Below the pieces are notes generated by a model, which was given only the letters and a program-made list of their open reading frames with translations, made no database searches and was not told the origin of the DNA. A DNA stretch of 13,828 nucleotides from Treponema sp. (lineage in GTDB: Bacteria; Spirochaetota; Spirochaetia; Treponematales; Breznakiellaceae): positions 1-13,828 of the forward strand of contig JAISPY010000095.1 of the NCBI GenBank assembly GCA_031274565.1. The letters are read 5' to 3'. A program made the position numbers and the translations under genes. Shown one piece after another: positions 13,042 through 13,828 of the stretch; position 1 is the first letter of the stretch; each line of letters begins with the position of its first letter.

Positions 13042-13828
13042 TTAATAGGCTTGAATGCTAAGGGTGATTGACGAGTTGCCGCCTGTAAACTCGTTCTTCC
13101 AGGTGGTATTACTCTGGTAGCTCGTTAGTGCACTAGAAGGTACCTTGAGGATAACAGTTTTGGCAGTATTAACGTCGGCGAACGGATTGCTTCCGAACGA
13201 GGGGGGCGTAACTCCCAGGGTAATGGTCAGTTCCACGGGGCCGGTTTCGGAGAAGGCGTAATAGTCGATCACCGATGCATTCGAGAGGTTCACCGATTTT
13301 AGAGCGATACAGCGCTGGAAGACAGCTCGCTCTAACGTTATTGCCTGCGGTAAGCTCACCGAGATCAAGCTACTACAGTCGGTGAAGGCGAATTCGCCGA
13401 TCGTTCTTGCCATCGGGAAGCTCGCCGTCATCAGCGCGGGACAGTTCCGGAAGGCCCGTCCGCCGATGGTCTCGATGTATGCGCCCCCTATGTCCTTGAG
13501 GGCGGTGAAGAACCTAAAGGTTGGCTCGCTATCTGATGCGCTCCCCTGTATGCTTGTGGCATCATTAGGCAGGACGAGGGACACGATCCTTTGCTCCCCG
13601 GTATTGGCGCTTCCTGGGTTAAACGTCGTTCCCAGGGTACTGTCCGAAAGGTCCAGGTTCACGTACTTGTTCTTGTTTCCCAGCGTAGTCAGTAGATTTC
13701 CCCAGTCGCTATTGGGGATCTTCACCGTTAAGGGGATGGGGGCAGTAATAGTAGTACCAGCGGTACCTGTGGAGCCTAGGTAGTCTCCAACAGCCTGAGT
13801 GCTGGTGAAGGGACCCCACTGGGCCGTC
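13042..13828 (-). CDS. BspA-type leucine-rich repeat protein (partial, N-terminus beyond window)
   Basis: The frame is open to the right edge, so at least 35 further residues (including TAQWGPFTSTQAVGDYLGS) precede the internal GTG at 13725; the true start lies outside. After a treponeme-style block VKIPNSDWGNLLTTLGNKNK…YVNLDLSDSTLG…IVSLVLPNDATSIQG come BspA-like repeats (LRR_5 type) of about 23 residues: IGGRAFRNCPALMTASFPMA, IGEFAFTDCSSLISVSLPQA, LERAVFQRCIALKSVNLSNA, IDYYAFSETGPVELTITLG. A C-terminal cap ends in KVPSSALTSYQSNTTWKNEF. Such proteins are usually surface-exposed or secreted and have been linked to adhesion; no signal peptide can be checked here. It may belong to a multi-copy family, as in other treponemes. 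Confidence 0.85.
   Translation of the reverse strand, partial: TAQWGPFTSTQAVGDYLGSTGTAGTTITAPIPLTVKIPNSDWGNLLTTLGNKNKYVNLDLSDSTLGTTFNPGSANTGEQRIVSLVLPNDATSIQGSASDSEPTFRFFTALKDIGGAYIETIGGRAFRNCPALMTASFPMARTIGEFAFTDCSSLISVSLPQAITLERAVFQRCIALKSVNLSNASVIDYYAFSETGPVELTITLGVTPPSFGSNPFADVNTAKTVILKVPSSALTSYQSNTTWKNEFTGGNSSITLSIQAY

Noticed and set aside
12859..13071. 70-codon plus-strand open frame
   Set aside because: It overlaps the end of the LRR gene and the GC-rich stem region; no ribosome binding site or family.

Overview
The window looks like a chromosomal segment of a treponeme-type spirochete, probably one of the larger-genome, host-gut lineages. This is inferred from gene content. The chemotaxis order cheA–cheW–cheX, a CheW fused to a CheR-like domain, and a CheA with an elongated dimerisation region are spirochete/Treponema hallmarks. 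The partial BspA-type leucine-rich repeat protein at the right edge carries a conserved block that I associate with treponemes. Base composition is a little above 50% GC by eye, except for an AT-rich island near 12.44–12.84 kb.

Left block (1–2728, minus strand): aspS (aspartyl-tRNA synthetase) is followed by two half-size chromate-transporter genes. The spacing is 12 nt and then a 4-nt ATGA overlap, so the three probably form one unit read from a promoter that ends 6 nt before the aspS ATG. The second transporter gene runs off the left edge. Between aspS and a tRNA-Val(GAC) lies about 0.4 kb without an intact gene. It holds a plus-strand remnant that resembles the start of a V-type ATPase subunit D, with a strong ribosome binding site but a frameshift.

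Chemotaxis block (3313–7698, minus strand): cheA, the cheW–cheR-like fusion and cheX are packed with 11–20 nt gaps. A 44-codon Lys-rich reading frame with a strong Shine-Dalgarno overlaps the cheA start by ATGA; cheA itself has no Shine-Dalgarno. A near-consensus sigma-70 promoter lies inside that small frame. cheY, which usually closes this operon in treponemes, is absent; the tRNA-Val gene follows cheX. An RNase II/R family gene lies directly upstream on the same strand. Together these proteins would form the core of the chemoreceptor array (kinase, adaptor) and the CheY-P phosphatase.

Right half: a plus-strand pair, iorB and paaK (GTGA overlap, intrinsic terminator), is a partial arylpyruvate/arylacetate unit; the iorA partner is not adjacent. 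It is preceded by a 112-bp palindromic element and three hairpins. Related repeat pieces recur at 12.36–12.88 kb, where they bracket a broken PIN-domain toxin gene that lacks its 5' part and carries an in-frame stop. A 70-codon gene of unknown function with a good ribosome binding site lies between. The window closes with the C-terminal part of a BspA-like leucine-rich repeat protein.

Most plausible points of novelty: the small frame coupled to cheA, the leaderless-looking aspS and cheA promoters, and the repeat family that brackets the PIN remnant.
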